Source of the DNA: Arcobacter sp. F155
GTDB lineage: Bacteria; Campylobacterota; Campylobacteria; Campylobacterales; Arcobacteraceae
Length of the DNA: 64,000 nucleotides
Reading direction: 5' to 3'
Assembly: GCF_004116455.1 (NCBI RefSeq)
Contig: NZ_PDJU01000007.1
Span: forward strand, 1 to 64,000
The translations under genes were made by a program, and so were the position numbers. Shown in pieces: positions 52,993 through 62,648 of this stretch (positions are counted from its first letter, which is position 1; each line of letters begins with the position of its first letter). The notes beneath the pieces were generated by a model. It did not search any database, had not been told where the DNA came from, and saw only the letters and a program-made list of their open reading frames with translations.

Positions 52993-53005
52993 TTAGGTCT
53001 TTAGC

Positions 53006-54373
53006 TTATCTAACAAAATTAACTAAAGTAAGTTGATTCATCTTATTTATAGTTGAATATAAAGCTGTAAATGTTACTTCTAATGCTTTTGCTTCTACAG
53101 CAAGTTTAGTTAAATCTGCTGCACCTACCTCATGAGACATAATATCAAACTGATTTATTTTAGATTCTACTCTCTCTAAAGAGATTTCAAATACTTTATT
53201 TCTACCACCAAGTTTTGCATGACCAACATTCGCAGTATCAAAAGCTTGTGAAATCATATCTAAGGCTTCACCTAATTCTGCATCAGCTTCTGCTTTTGTA
53301 ATAGTATTTCCTGCTGCATCTTTTAATTCAAGGGCATTAATAATTTTATCTACTACATCAAAAGTATTACCCTTTGCCTCAAATTTTGTACCATCTACAT
53401 TTGGTAAAACAACTTCATAATCTTTATTTGTTCCATTTTTTACAGCTAAGACTTCATCTGTTTTATTTCCTTCTTCATCGTACTTAACAATTTGAATTTT
53501 ACTAAGTTCTGTAGGAGCTGGATTGGCTCCTGAAGGAGTATAAGCTAAGGCACTCATATCTACAGAAAATGGTGCAGGAGCTGGTCCACCTGCTACGGCA
53601 ATAGAATCTCCAGCATCATTTTCAATTGCTGTACCACCTGCATTTAATCTCCATTCAGTTCCATTTTCATCTATTAATGGTTCATTTGCATCGAAAGAAA
53701 GAACAGGAGAAGGAGAAGTTGCTGTTGTTGATGGAGTAACTCCTTCAAGCTTCCACTCAAAACGCCCTTCATCAATAATTCTATCAGTTTTTTCAAAGTT
53801 TAAAGTTTCACCCTTTAATCCTATCTCGGCAGTATAAAGAAAAGTCTCAAATCCAGTTACACCTTTTTCTCTATAAGAACCATCTTCAACTGCTGTTTTT
53901 CTTAAGAAGCTATCCCCTTGATATGTAACTTTTCCAGAAGCATCTTGCACAAATGGTTTAATCATTGAATCAGAACCAGCATAAATATATTCACCTTCAA
54001 CCTGCTCATTTGATAACATATAAAGGTTCTCTTTTACACCCTTTAGATTTACAGCAATAGCTTCCCTTGCATTTTGACTAACTGTATCTGTATTTGCTTT
54101 AATTAATTCAGTTTTCACATATGTTAGAAGGTTTTTAATTTCATCTAATGTAGAGTCAGATACATTATTTTGGGCATTAGTTTTTTGTATTTGTAGCTTA
54201 ATACCTTCATATACTTTAATTTTATCATCTAAGTAGATATCCCTAGTAAATAGGTTTGCATCATCACTTCCATATTGTAATATCTTAGTACTACTCATTT
54301 GATAACTAATTCTTTGTTGTTCATTATTTAAGTTACTTAACCTAAATAACATTTCTGAAGTTGATCTAATCAT
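53006..54373 (-). CDS. flgL: Flagellar hook-filament junction protein FlgL
   Basis: 455 residues with conserved flagellin-type helical ends: N-terminal IRSTSEMLFRLSNLNNEQ and ISYQMSSTKILQYGSDD, C-terminal LTKLAVEAKALEVTFTALYSTINKMNQLTL. FlgL (HAP3) joins the hook to the filament. The middle (about 190-360) is a variable beta-rich insert with an Ala/Pro/Thr/Ser-rich stretch, longer than in enterobacterial FlgL, as often seen in this phylum. The ATG overlaps the fliI stop (ATGA). Confidence 0.92.
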   Translation of the reverse strand: MIRSTSEMLFRLSNLNNEQQRISYQMSSTKILQYGSDDANLFTRDIYLDDKIKVYEGIKLQIQKTNAQNNVSDSTLDEIKNLLTYVKTELIKANTDTVSQNAREAIAVNLKGVKENLYMLSNEQVEGEYIYAGSDSMIKPFVQDASGKVTYQGDSFLRKTAVEDGSYREKGVTGFETFLYTAEIGLKGETLNFEKTDRIIDEGRFEWKLEGVTPSTTATSPSPVLSFDANEPLIDENGTEWRLNAGGTAIENDAGDSIAVAGGPAPAPFSVDMSALAYTPSGANPAPTELSKIQIVKYDEEGNKTDEVLAVKNGTNKDYEVVLPNVDGTKFEAKGNTFDVVDKIINALELKDAAGNTITKAEADAELGEALDMISQAFDTANVGHAKLGGRNKVFEISLERVESKINQFDIMSHEVGAADLTKLAVEAKALEVTFTALYSTINKMNQLTLVNFVR

Positions 54374-55674
54374 TGGAATACCTCCTTAAACTTCGCTACT
54401 ATCTCATTAAAATTATACTGTTCTTTCATACCTTGTGTCAAGAAAGTTCTAATTTTCTCTTTTCTAGCTAAGGCATCATCTAGTTCTTTGTCCATTCCAG
54501 GTTTATATGCCCCTACACGAACTAAAACTTCATTCTCTTTTATCATAGATAATACCCTTTTTAGCTTTAAAAAATAATTATAGTGCTCATCATTAACAAC
54601 TTTATCCATTACCCTTGATGCCGACTTCAGAAGATTTATTGGAGGATAAAAACCTTGTTCTGTTAATTCTCTTGTTAAAACTATATGTCCATCAAGAATT
54701 GATCTACTCTGATCAGCAATAGGATCATTCATATCATCACCATCAACTAAAACCGTAAAAAATGCAGTAATAGAACCCTTAGCATTATTACCAGCTCGTT
54801 CCATTAATTGTGGTAAAAGTGCAAAAACTGAAGGTGGATACCCCCTACTTACTGGTGGTTCTCCAGTACTTAATCCAATCTCCCTTTGAGCCATTGCAAA
54901 TCTTGTTACAGAATCCATCATTAAAAGAACATCATGTCCTTTATCCCTAAAGAACTCTGCAATTGCCATTGCTGTAAAAGCACCATATTTACGCATTAAA
55001 GCTGACTCATCTGATGTAGCTGCAACAATAATTGTATTTTCTAGGTTATTATTTAAGTTGTAATGAATAAACTCAGGAATCTCACGACCCCTTTCCCCAA
55101 TTAATGCAACTACTTTTATTTGAGCTTCGCAACCTTTAACAATCATTCCCATTAAAGTAGATTTACCAACACCCGAACCTGCAAAGATACCTACTTTTTG
55201 TCCTTTCCCAGCAGTTAACATAGAATCAATTGCTTTTACACCTGTTGAGAACCTCTCATCAATAACTCCCCTTTCAAGAGGAGACATAGAGACTTTATTA
55301 ATTGCAGAACTTTCAGCTAAATCCTTGATTTTTCCTTTTTCATCAATAGGCTCACCTAAAGCATTTACAACTCTTCCTAAAAGACCATATCCTGTCTCAA
55401 CAGATAATCCATCTTTTTGTAAAAATACCTTATCATGTATTCTAAAACCATCAATAAAAGAGAAAGGAACAATTGTAAAATCACTTGACTCAATTGATGC
55501 AACCATTCCTAAAACCGTATAGATATGCTGCTGTGACTCAATTCTTACAATATCACCTACAGCAACTTCTATTCCAGAAGCTTTAATTGTAGTTGAAGAG
55601 ATATGTTTAATTCTTCCAAAAGGGATAGAAAGCTCAGTTGAGTCAATACTATTTAATAACGAATCAATATCCAT
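54370..55674 (-). CDS. fliI: Flagellum-specific ATP synthase FliI
   Basis: 434-residue ATPase that energises substrate entry into the flagellar export gate. The P-loop is GIFAGSGVGKSTLMG at about 163-177, followed by ALIGERGREIPEFI, DSVTRFAMAQREIGL and the GEPPVSRGYPPSVFA signature of the F1-beta/FliI family. Length is typical. It starts two bases after the repeat-protein gene and overlaps flgL by four bases. Confidence 0.97.
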   Translation of the reverse strand: MDIDSLLNSIDSTELSIPFGRIKHISSTTIKASGIEVAVGDIVRIESQQHIYTVLGMVASIESSDFTIVPFSFIDGFRIHDKVFLQKDGLSVETGYGLLGRVVNALGEPIDEKGKIKDLAESSAINKVSMSPLERGVIDERFSTGVKAIDSMLTAGKGQKVGIFAGSGVGKSTLMGMIVKGCEAQIKVVALIGERGREIPEFIHYNLNNNLENTIIVAATSDESALMRKYGAFTAMAIAEFFRDKGHDVLLMMDSVTRFAMAQREIGLSTGEPPVSRGYPPSVFALLPQLMERAGNNAKGSITAFFTVLVDGDDMNDPIADQSRSILDGHIVLTRELTEQGFYPPINLLKSASRVMDKVVNDEHYNYFLKLKRVLSMIKENEVLVRVGAYKPGMDKELDDALARKEKIRTFLTQGMKEQYNFNEIVAKFKEVFQ

Positions 55675-55676
55675 AT

Positions 55677-57671
55677 TTACATCTCATCACACATTTTCTT
55701 ATATAAACTATCTGTTGTTCCTTCAATTGATTTACACTTATTGATAAATTCATCTTTTTTAATATTATTCTCAAACTCTTCATATAAAACTATTAACTCA
55801 TAATAAACTTGTGCTAAATTATTTGGAGTTATTTTTCTTGAGTAATCCAGAGCATCTAAAAGTAAATTTAAAGACTCTTCATTTTTATTGTTTGTTTGAG
55901 CTATTTTTGCTAATTCTAATTCTACAAAAGGAGAATATACATGAGCATTATTCTCTTTTTGTTTTTTATATAATTTATTTAATATAACTTCAGCTTCATC
56001 TTTAAGCTCTCGTTTCATCAAATAAAGATAGTAATAATAGTAAAAATCTATTATCATAGGATTATTACTATTTGATTCAATAAATTGTTGATTTCGATGG
56101 GCATAGTTAAAGAACTTATCCATTGATATAGAGTCTCCTACAGTATTTTTAATAAGAAATCTATATAAAAACTCTTTTTCTAAAATCTTTTTATCATCAA
56201 CCATATCAATTTTTGCAGAAAAGCTTTTTGCATCTGTAAAGTTTTGTAAAGAAAGTGCCATTCGCTCTAAATATAAATAAATAGTAGCATTTCTACTTGT
56301 ACTAAAGGTATCTTTTAATAGGTTATATGCTTTTTCAGAAGGAACCTCAACTAAACATTCAAAAAACTTATCTTTTGTTGTTTTATCTTCAATTAAAGCT
56401 TGGAACGTCTCTGTTCTCGCACCATTTAAAGTCTCATTTAATAAAAAACACTTACCAGTTGCTAAATACTTTTTAATCATATCAATTGTAACTTCATCAA
56501 AGATTTCATCTACAGAGTCATAGCCAAATCTCTGTGCAATTGTGTTAGATATTTTTACATAGATTCTTTTTGATTTTAAAATTAAATCATATTTACCTTG
56601 TCTTTTATGATTAAGAAGCTCTTGTACTAAAACCTTTTGTTGCATGGCTTCAGATTCAGGATATTTTGCAGAAACTGCTGCTGGTTCCAAAATCCCTTGT
56701 CTCATTAAAATTTCATCAATGTACATTTTTGCTTTTTCGGCATAGATTCCACCTGCAAAATCATTTAAAATATCTTTATAGAGTTCCCTTGCTTTAATTA
56801 AATATTTTTCTGTACCATCATACATTTTCATATAAATTTCTGCTAATTTAAATTTGAAATCTTCTACAGATGCAGGTTTATCCGTTCTATTTAGTAACTC
56901 TTCTAAAATTCTAACTGCAAACTCTGGCATATCAGCATTAAGCAGTCTATTAACCTTTTCTAATGCTAAAAATGAATCTTTAGCATAATAGTCCATATTC
57001 TTTTCTAATACTTTGGAAATAAGTTCATATGCTTCTTTCTTTTGGTCATTTAAAACATATACATCAAACAGTTCATCTGCAACCAATGTTGCAACTAATA
57101 AATCAGTAGTTTTTGTTAATACTTCATATAAAATTTTAATTGACATATCATAATTTTTTTGGTGTTTATAAACTTTTGCTAAAAAAATCTTTCCATATGC
57201 ATTTATAACTTCGTTATCAAAATTGTTTACAATAATATTTGCAAAGTATTTGGCATCATCAGCTTTATTAAGATTTAATTTCAACTCAACTAACACCATA
57301 TAAGCTCTGGCTAAATCACCCTCATGTATTTTTGAATCATTAATAGCTTTTTCAAGTTCAGCTGCTGCATCAATAATAATTCTTTTAGACTTTTTCTTTA
57401 TTGCTAATTCTGAGTATAAAATGATAATATCTGAATATAAAATCTCTACTTTATTTTGTTCTTTTAAAGCATTAATTTGAGTATATGCTTCATCGACTTT
57501 CCCTTCTTTAGAAAGCTGTCTAGCATTACTAATAGTTGAAAATCCATCATCAATTTCTTGGATTCTTTTTTGAGAAATCTGCTCACCAGTAGAATCTATA
57601 AACCCATAATAAAAGTCTTTTTTAGCAAAAGAAAAAGTAAATATCAATATAAAAAAAATAAAAAACTTCAA
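55677..57671 (-). CDS. Periplasmic helical-repeat protein in the flagellar operon
   Basis: 664 residues. A signal peptide (about 1-16, ending FSFAKK) is followed by helical TPR-like repeats nearly to the end (for example DLARAYMVLVELKLNLNKAD, AYGKIFLAKVYKHQKNYDMS). No catalytic motif. The TTG start follows AAGG by seven bases. It lies between flhB (3-base gap) and fliI (2-base gap), so a motor or flagellar assembly role is likely. Campylobacter PflA is also a periplasmic TPR protein required for motor torque and disk structure; this protein may be its counterpart, but the assignment is by layout only. Confidence 0.8.
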   Translation of the reverse strand: MKFFIFFILIFTFSFAKKDFYYGFIDSTGEQISQKRIQEIDDGFSTISNARQLSKEGKVDEAYTQINALKEQNKVEILYSDIIILYSELAIKKKSKRIIIDAAAELEKAINDSKIHEGDLARAYMVLVELKLNLNKADDAKYFANIIVNNFDNEVINAYGKIFLAKVYKHQKNYDMSIKILYEVLTKTTDLLVATLVADELFDVYVLNDQKKEAYELISKVLEKNMDYYAKDSFLALEKVNRLLNADMPEFAVRILEELLNRTDKPASVEDFKFKLAEIYMKMYDGTEKYLIKARELYKDILNDFAGGIYAEKAKMYIDEILMRQGILEPAAVSAKYPESEAMQQKVLVQELLNHKRQGKYDLILKSKRIYVKISNTIAQRFGYDSVDEIFDEVTIDMIKKYLATGKCFLLNETLNGARTETFQALIEDKTTKDKFFECLVEVPSEKAYNLLKDTFSTSRNATIYLYLERMALSLQNFTDAKSFSAKIDMVDDKKILEKEFLYRFLIKNTVGDSISMDKFFNYAHRNQQFIESNSNNPMIIDFYYYYYLYLMKRELKDEAEVILNKLYKKQKENNAHVYSPFVELELAKIAQTNNKNEESLNLLLDALDYSRKITPNNLAQVYYELIVLYEEFENNIKKDEFINKCKSIEGTTDSLYKKMCDEM

Positions 57672-57674
57672 AAT

Positions 57675-58727
57675 CTACCTTTTTTTCTTTTTCAATTCAA
57701 ATACATAAGAGAAAATCTCAGCTAATGCCTTATAAAACTCACCTGGTATCTCTTGGTCAACTTCAATTTGTGAGTGTAAAGACCTTGCAAGTGCTGGGTT
57801 TTCAATAATAGGTATATCATTTTCCCTTGCAATATCTTTTATTTTTAAAGCAATAAAATCAATACCCTTTGCAACTACTTTTGGTGCATTATCTTTTGTA
57901 TTATCATATCTTAATGCTACAGCATAATGACTTGGATTTGTAATTACAACATCTGCATCAGGAACATCATTCATCATTCTTTTTTGATGCATTTGCATTT
58001 GTATCTTACGAATTCTTCCTTTTACTTGAGGATCCCCCTCCATATTTTTAAACTCATCTTTAATTTCTTGTTTACTCATTTTTAAAGATTTAAAATAATA
58101 ATGTCTTGTAAAAAAGAAGTCTATTATAGCAAAAAGTATTATAATTAGAAGAATTGCTGCTAAAAAATATATAATCAACTCTATAATAGTATTAAATGTA
58201 GCATAAAACTCCTTATCCATCATAGCTAAGAATGCTTTATGAGTTAATGCTAAAACTATAAACATAACAACTATAATTATTAGTAATTTTAGTGTTAATT
58301 TTAGAGCCTCTAAAGCCTTCTTAAATGCAAATACATTTTTCATCCCTTTAATTGGATCCAATTTTTGCAAATCAATTTTTAATGGAGTTATCAAAAAACC
58401 AAACTGGCTCCAATTTGTTATTAAAGCTAATAAAATCACCAATACAAAAATGGGTAAAAGTGCTTTTACAGCCGTCATAACAAAAGTATAAGCTATTGAA
58501 TAAAAGACTGTTTCATTCATCTCTTGTCCCATAAAACCATATGAAAAAAGCATTAGTTTTTTTATTGATTCAAAAGTAAAACCAGAAAAAAATAGTAAAT
58601 AGATTGACCCAAACAATAAAACTGCTGCCCCTGTAACTTCCATTGATTTAGGGACATTACCTTTTTCCTTTGCATCATCTATCTTCTTCTGGGTGGGTTC
58701 TTCGGTTTTTTCTTCTTCGTCTGCCAT
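57675..58727 (-). CDS. flhB: Flagellar export switch protein FlhB
   Basis: 350 residues: N-terminal EEEKTEEPTQKKIDDAKEKG, four membrane segments (about 30-55, 85-105, 140-165, 180-205), and the cytoplasmic switch domain. The autocleavage site, normally NPTH, reads NPSH at 264-267 (ITNPSHYAVALRY). FlhB together with FliK switches export from hook to filament substrates. It is 5 bases downstream of fliR. The T-to-S change is conservative and probably compatible with cleavage. Confidence 0.95.
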   Translation of the reverse strand: MADEEEKTEEPTQKKIDDAKEKGNVPKSMEVTGAAVLLFGSIYLLFFSGFTFESIKKLMLFSYGFMGQEMNETVFYSIAYTFVMTAVKALLPIFVLVILLALITNWSQFGFLITPLKIDLQKLDPIKGMKNVFAFKKALEALKLTLKLLIIIVVMFIVLALTHKAFLAMMDKEFYATFNTIIELIIYFLAAILLIIILFAIIDFFFTRHYYFKSLKMSKQEIKDEFKNMEGDPQVKGRIRKIQMQMHQKRMMNDVPDADVVITNPSHYAVALRYDNTKDNAPKVVAKGIDFIALKIKDIARENDIPIIENPALARSLHSQIEVDQEIPGEFYKALAEIFSYVFELKKKKR

Positions 58728-58732
58728 AATAC

Positions 58733-59485
58733 CTACTCAAACTTTGTTATCATGTAATTAGTAAAACTCTCTGTAAAAACTTCCATTCCTAGAATTAGAA
58801 ATATAAATATCAATGCAAATTTTAGCTGAAAGGTAATTACAAAAGGAGAAAAAGCTGGCATAGATTTTGTACCATAGCCATAATAAATATCTAAAATAAA
58901 ACCAATAAAAAATAGTGGCAATGCAAAAGCAAATGCAAATGCAAACATTCTTTGAACTTCATCTATAGCAATTTGTATTCCATCATATGAAAAGATATTA
59001 AACATTCCTAAATGAACCATTGAAAAACTCTTTACAAGCATAATAATAGTTATTTCATACATTCCTGTTTGAAAAAAAAGCATTAATGCTACTAAATACA
59101 ATAGTCTATTTACAAGCCCTGTATTACTTCCACTTGCAGCATCAAACATACTTGCCATAGATAAGGCTGTTGCATATTCAACAAACTCTCCAATAACCCT
59201 TACTGCTGCAAAAATTACATGTAAAAAGAATGAAGCTACTAAACCTAATGTTATTTCAGAAATTAAAGATAAGATAAAAGTGTCTTGAGAAAAATCACCC
59301 TTTACATCAATTAAAGGATATAAAAAAATTGTTAAGTAAAAAGCTACTCCAACTCTTACTGTAGGGTTTACAGAGTTATGGTCAAAAACGGGAGGCATAA
59401 AAGCAACAAAGGCTAAAATTCTTGCAAAAAGAAGTAAAGAACTGAAAAGGAGTTCTTCATTTAATAAGGATAAAAGTTGTTCCAT
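58733..59485 (-). CDS. fliR: Flagellar export gate protein FliR
   Basis: 250-residue membrane protein with about five to six hydrophobic segments; part of the FliPQR export gate. Family features are FARILAFVAFMPPVFD, VRVGVAFYLTIFLYPL and EFVEYATALSMASMFDAASG. The ATG directly abuts the fliK stop, and flhB follows by five bases. fliP and fliQ are not in the window. Confidence 0.94.
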   Translation of the reverse strand: MEQLLSLLNEELLFSSLLLFARILAFVAFMPPVFDHNSVNPTVRVGVAFYLTIFLYPLIDVKGDFSQDTFILSLISEITLGLVASFFLHVIFAAVRVIGEFVEYATALSMASMFDAASGSNTGLVNRLLYLVALMLFFQTGMYEITIIMLVKSFSMVHLGMFNIFSYDGIQIAIDEVQRMFAFAFAFALPLFFIGFILDIYYGYGTKSMPAFSPFVITFQLKFALIFIFLILGMEVFTESFTNYMITKFE

Positions 59486-61849
59486 TTACAAATAATTTAA
59501 ATCATCAGCAACATTTTTATTATCATTCACTGCTTCTAAAATATCTGTAGAGGAATGTTGTTGTTGACTTGCTTGTTCCTGATTTCCTTCATTATTTCCT
59601 GATGAAGAGTTATTCTGACTTTCACCTTGCATACCAAACTCAAAATTTACATCTGTTTGATTGTTAAAGTTTCTATTTATAGCTTCTCTTAATGAACCTT
59701 GATTTTCAACAACTGCATCAAGTGTTGCTGAGTTAGACATATTCATTGAAATACTCATTCCACTATCTCTATCAGTTTTCATTAAAATTGCAATTTGTCC
59801 TAGTTGAGCAGGGAAAAGATTAATTCTAAATGCAGTAATAGGAGGCTTATAGTTTTCATACATATTTCTTGCTATATCTGACATCATTGATGACATTTGT
59901 TGTTGTGCACCAATAATTCTATTTTGAATAGTTAATGCTGCATTTGGTGAAACAGTTAAGTTAACTGTAGTTTCTTGAGTATTAGAGGAAGAAAGATTTA
60001 ATTTTGATGTTGTTTCATTTGATATAGAACTACTTTTCATATTATTTTGATCCATAACCATTCTATCTATACTGTCTCTTTGTATTTTTGTATCTACTTG
60101 CTTATTAAACTCTTCCTTCTTTTGTGAAACTGCTTCTTTAGTAACAGATAAATCTTTTGCATTTAAATCTAGCTTATCTGCTCCTTTCTTTATATCATCA
60201 GTAGTTTTAGCCTCTTTTACAATCTTAACTGCTTCACTTTTAGTAGATAGCATTTGATTATAAATTGAGTTTTTTCGTGAACCCAAATATATATTAGTTA
60301 ATAAATCACCATTTTTTGAAGATGAATTTACATTTGTTTCTAAGGCTTCACTTGATACAGTCTTAGTTTTGTTAGTATTTATTAGTTGATCCATTAAAGA
60401 TTTAGTTTTAGTATCTTTTGAATTTTCTGTATTCTCTTGCTTTAGAGTCTCTTTTTTTACTTCAACTTTTTGTTCATCTTGAACAATTGCTTCTTTATCT
60501 AATTTTGCTAAATTACCTGGCTCTTTTTTACTATCATTTGTAGAAGTATTTATTTCTGTTTTCTTTGTTGAAGATTCAATATTTGTTGTTTTTTCTTCTT
60601 TTGGAATTACTTTTGTATCGTTCGTTTTTGGTTCTTCTTTTGTAGTGTTTTGCTCTACTTTAGATACATTGATATCTATTTTCTTATTTGCTTTTTCTTC
60701 ATTAGTATTTAGTTCTTTTGTTTCTTCTAAAGAAGTTTTATTTACTTTTTCATCTTTTACATCGATAGATTTATTTTCTTCTTTATTTGAAAAACTTTTA
60801 TTAATTATTTTATCTTCTTTTTTTTCTACTGAAGTTGAGCTAATTTCTTTTGATAATTTTTGCTCTTTTAAAGTATCTTTTACCTCAACATTATTGGCTA
60901 CTTTTTCTTCTTTAGGACTATTAACTTCTTTCGCATCTTTATTTTCAACTAAACTATTTTTTTCTGCTTGTACTTTTTTTGTTTCACTTAGTGCTTGAGA
61001 TATAGACTCTTTAGTATCTTTTTTCTCTTCTACTTTACTTAAAGTAGATTCTTTATCTTTACTTTCTAAATCTTTTTTAGTTTTATTTAATAATTGATCC
61101 ATTAAAGAGGGTTGAGTCTGTTTTATCTTTTCATCATTAGATTTCTCATCTAATTTTTTAGATTCTTTATTATCGGATGTACTCTCGAATTCAGTATTTT
61201 TATTTACTGTCTCTTTTGATTCAGTTGATTCTTTAGTTTTTGACTCTTCTACTTTTTGAGTTTTATTCTCTACTTTATTTTCATTTTCTTCTTCACCAAA
61301 TAAAGAATTTTGTTTTTGAGATAAATCCTTATTATCACTATTTTTTAAAGTTTTTTCGTCATGTTTTTGATTACTATTATTTTTAACTTTTTTATTAGCT
61401 TCTAAAATCATTCTATCTAATAAAGAACTGCTACTTTTTGTTTCTACTTTAGTTGTATCTTTTTTATTATCTGTATTTTCTGAAGTGTTTTCTTTTAAAT
61501 CTTTCTTTTTGTCAGTATCTAATACATTTTTATTGTCATTTGACTTAGTATCAGTGGAGTCTTTCTTTTGACTATCTGTATCAAGTTTTTTTGAAGTTTT
61601 TTCTTTTGTTTTTGTAGTTTCTTCTGAAGAAGTGTCAACTTTTTTTAAGTCTGTAGATTCTTGAGTTTTTTCTTTTGTTTTTGTAGTTTCTTCTGAAGAA
61701 GTGTCAACTTTTTTAGTATTTTTAACTAGAAGAGAATCAAATAAAGACATACCTTCTTTTTTTGAACTCTCTGAAGTTTTATTATTAGTACTAGTTTTTG
61801 TATCTTGTGTAGTTTTACCAAGATTTAAAAAATTAACTTCTTCACTCAT
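59486..61849 (-). CDS. fliK: Flagellar hook-length control protein FliK
   Basis: 787 residues, long for FliK. Residues about 1-510 are low-complexity and Lys/Thr/Ser/Glu-rich, expected to be an unfolded ruler. The C-terminal Flg_hook domain (about 665-745) has FRINLFPAQLGQIAILMKTD and a Gln/Asn/Ser-rich tail. Embedded in the ruler are spaced copies of a short hydrophobic motif: SLFDSLLVKNTKK (35-47), SLLDRMILEANKK (142-154), SLMDQLLNKTKK (248-259) and SLMDQLINTNKTK (484-496), with a weaker SIDRMVMDQNN at 593. A 17-residue direct repeat lies at 46-62 and 69-85. Little Shine-Dalgarno is seen; coupling to flgC is likely. Confidence 0.88.
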   Translation of the reverse strand: MSEEVNFLNLGKTTQDTKTSTNNKTSESSKKEGMSLFDSLLVKNTKKVDTSSEETTKTKEKTQESTDLKKVDTSSEETTKTKEKTSKKLDTDSQKKDSTDTKSNDNKNVLDTDKKKDLKENTSENTDNKKDTTKVETKSSSSLLDRMILEANKKVKNNSNQKHDEKTLKNSDNKDLSQKQNSLFGEEENENKVENKTQKVEESKTKESTESKETVNKNTEFESTSDNKESKKLDEKSNDEKIKQTQPSLMDQLLNKTKKDLESKDKESTLSKVEEKKDTKESISQALSETKKVQAEKNSLVENKDAKEVNSPKEEKVANNVEVKDTLKEQKLSKEISSTSVEKKEDKIINKSFSNKEENKSIDVKDEKVNKTSLEETKELNTNEEKANKKIDINVSKVEQNTTKEEPKTNDTKVIPKEEKTTNIESSTKKTEINTSTNDSKKEPGNLAKLDKEAIVQDEQKVEVKKETLKQENTENSKDTKTKSLMDQLINTNKTKTVSSEALETNVNSSSKNGDLLTNIYLGSRKNSIYNQMLSTKSEAVKIVKEAKTTDDIKKGADKLDLNAKDLSVTKEAVSQKKEEFNKQVDTKIQRDSIDRMVMDQNNMKSSSISNETTSKLNLSSSNTQETTVNLTVSPNAALTIQNRIIGAQQQMSSMMSDIARNMYENYKPPITAFRINLFPAQLGQIAILMKTDRDSGMSISMNMSNSATLDAVVENQGSLREAINRNFNNQTDVNFEFGMQGESQNNSSSGNNEGNQEQASQQQHSSTDILEAVNDNKNVADDLNYL
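61595..61714 (-). repeat. 51-base direct repeat inside fliK
   Basis: Positions 61595-61645 and 61664-61714 are identical, a 69-base period (23 codons). The copies encode KKVDTSSEETTKTKEKT twice. Such in-frame repeats can expand or shrink and change ruler length. Confidence 0.9.
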
Positions 61850-61852
61850 CTA

Positions 61853-62323
61853 CTATGCTTTTAATATATCTAATGTTTTCACATCAATATTCTTATGTGT
61901 TGTAAATGCTGTAACATTTGCCTCATAAGAACGTCTAGCTTCCAGTAAATTAATCATTTCAATAACAGGATTAATATTTGGATAAGCAACATAACCCTCA
62001 TCATTTGCATCTGGATGTGATGGTTCATATCTCATTACAGGATCAGAATCATCTTCTACTATTGATTTTACTCCCACTCCTCTTAAAGCTAATTGATTTT
62101 TATCACTATCGTCTTTATTAAAGTCTGTTTTAATATCATTTGATGCTTTCTCGTTTTGTTTTAATAAAACCTCATGAAAAGCAACACTTTGTCTTTTATA
62201 TGGTCCACCATCTTCTGTGTGTGTAGTTTTTGCATTTGCAATATTTGCACTAGTAATATTTACTCTTGTTCTTTGAGCACTCATACCAGAAACAGCAATA
62301 TCATATCCATCAAAAAAACCCAT
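61853..62323 (-). CDS. flgC: Flagellar proximal rod protein FlgC
   Basis: 156 residues. The N-terminal flagellar rod signature YDIAVSGMSAQRTRVNITSANIANA and the C-terminal NPVIEMINLLEARRSYEANVTAF are diagnostic for FlgC. ATG preceded by TAGGAG. Between fliE (12-base gap) and fliK. flgB is not in the window, although it usually accompanies flgC. Confidence 0.97.
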   Translation of the reverse strand: MGFFDGYDIAVSGMSAQRTRVNITSANIANAKTTHTEDGGPYKRQSVAFHEVLLKQNEKASNDIKTDFNKDDSDKNQLALRGVGVKSIVEDDSDPVMRYEPSHPDANDEGYVAYPNINPVIEMINLLEARRSYEANVTAFTTHKNIDVKTLDILKA

Positions 62324-62335
62324 AATAAACTCCTA

Positions 62336-62638
62336 CTAAACTGGCATCTTCATTATTTCTCTATAAGCATTAATCGCTTTATTCTTCACTTCTAAACCAA
62401 GTTTTAAAGAAAGCTCAGCCTCTTCAATCTTTTGTACAGCTTCTTGAAGATTTTTAACCTTTCCTGTAGCAATACCTTCCATGGCATTATATCCTTGAAC
62501 TTGCGTATCATTTACTTCATTTACTGCATCTTTTAGCATATCTTTAAAACTTAAATCAGATTGTGCAGCTTGATTTACTTGATTATTTTGTTTTGAAGCA
62601 ATTGATCCAATTGAATCCGTAATAGAATTAATATTCAT
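62336..62638 (-). CDS. fliE: Flagellar MS ring-rod junction protein FliE
   Basis: 100-residue FliE, which connects the MS ring to the proximal rod. The middle and end (SFKDMLKDAVNEVNDTQ, KIEEAELSLKLGLEVKNKAINAYREIMKMPV read in two parts) follow the family pattern. ATG with AAGGAG just upstream. It precedes flgC by 12 bases in the same transcript. Confidence 0.95.
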   Translation of the reverse strand: MNINSITDSIGSIASKQNNQVNQAAQSDLSFKDMLKDAVNEVNDTQVQGYNAMEGIATGKVKNLQEAVQKIEEAELSLKLGLEVKNKAINAYREIMKMPV

Positions 62639-62648
62639 CTACTTCTCC

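Noticed and set aside
60645-60998. 117-codon plus-strand open frame within fliK
   Set aside because: Translation is Phe/Ser/Leu low-complexity, the reverse complement of the Lys/Glu/Ser-rich FliK ruler.
61595-61714. The fliK repeat as a mobile element
   Set aside because: In-frame duplication of ruler codons without terminal repeats or target-site signs.
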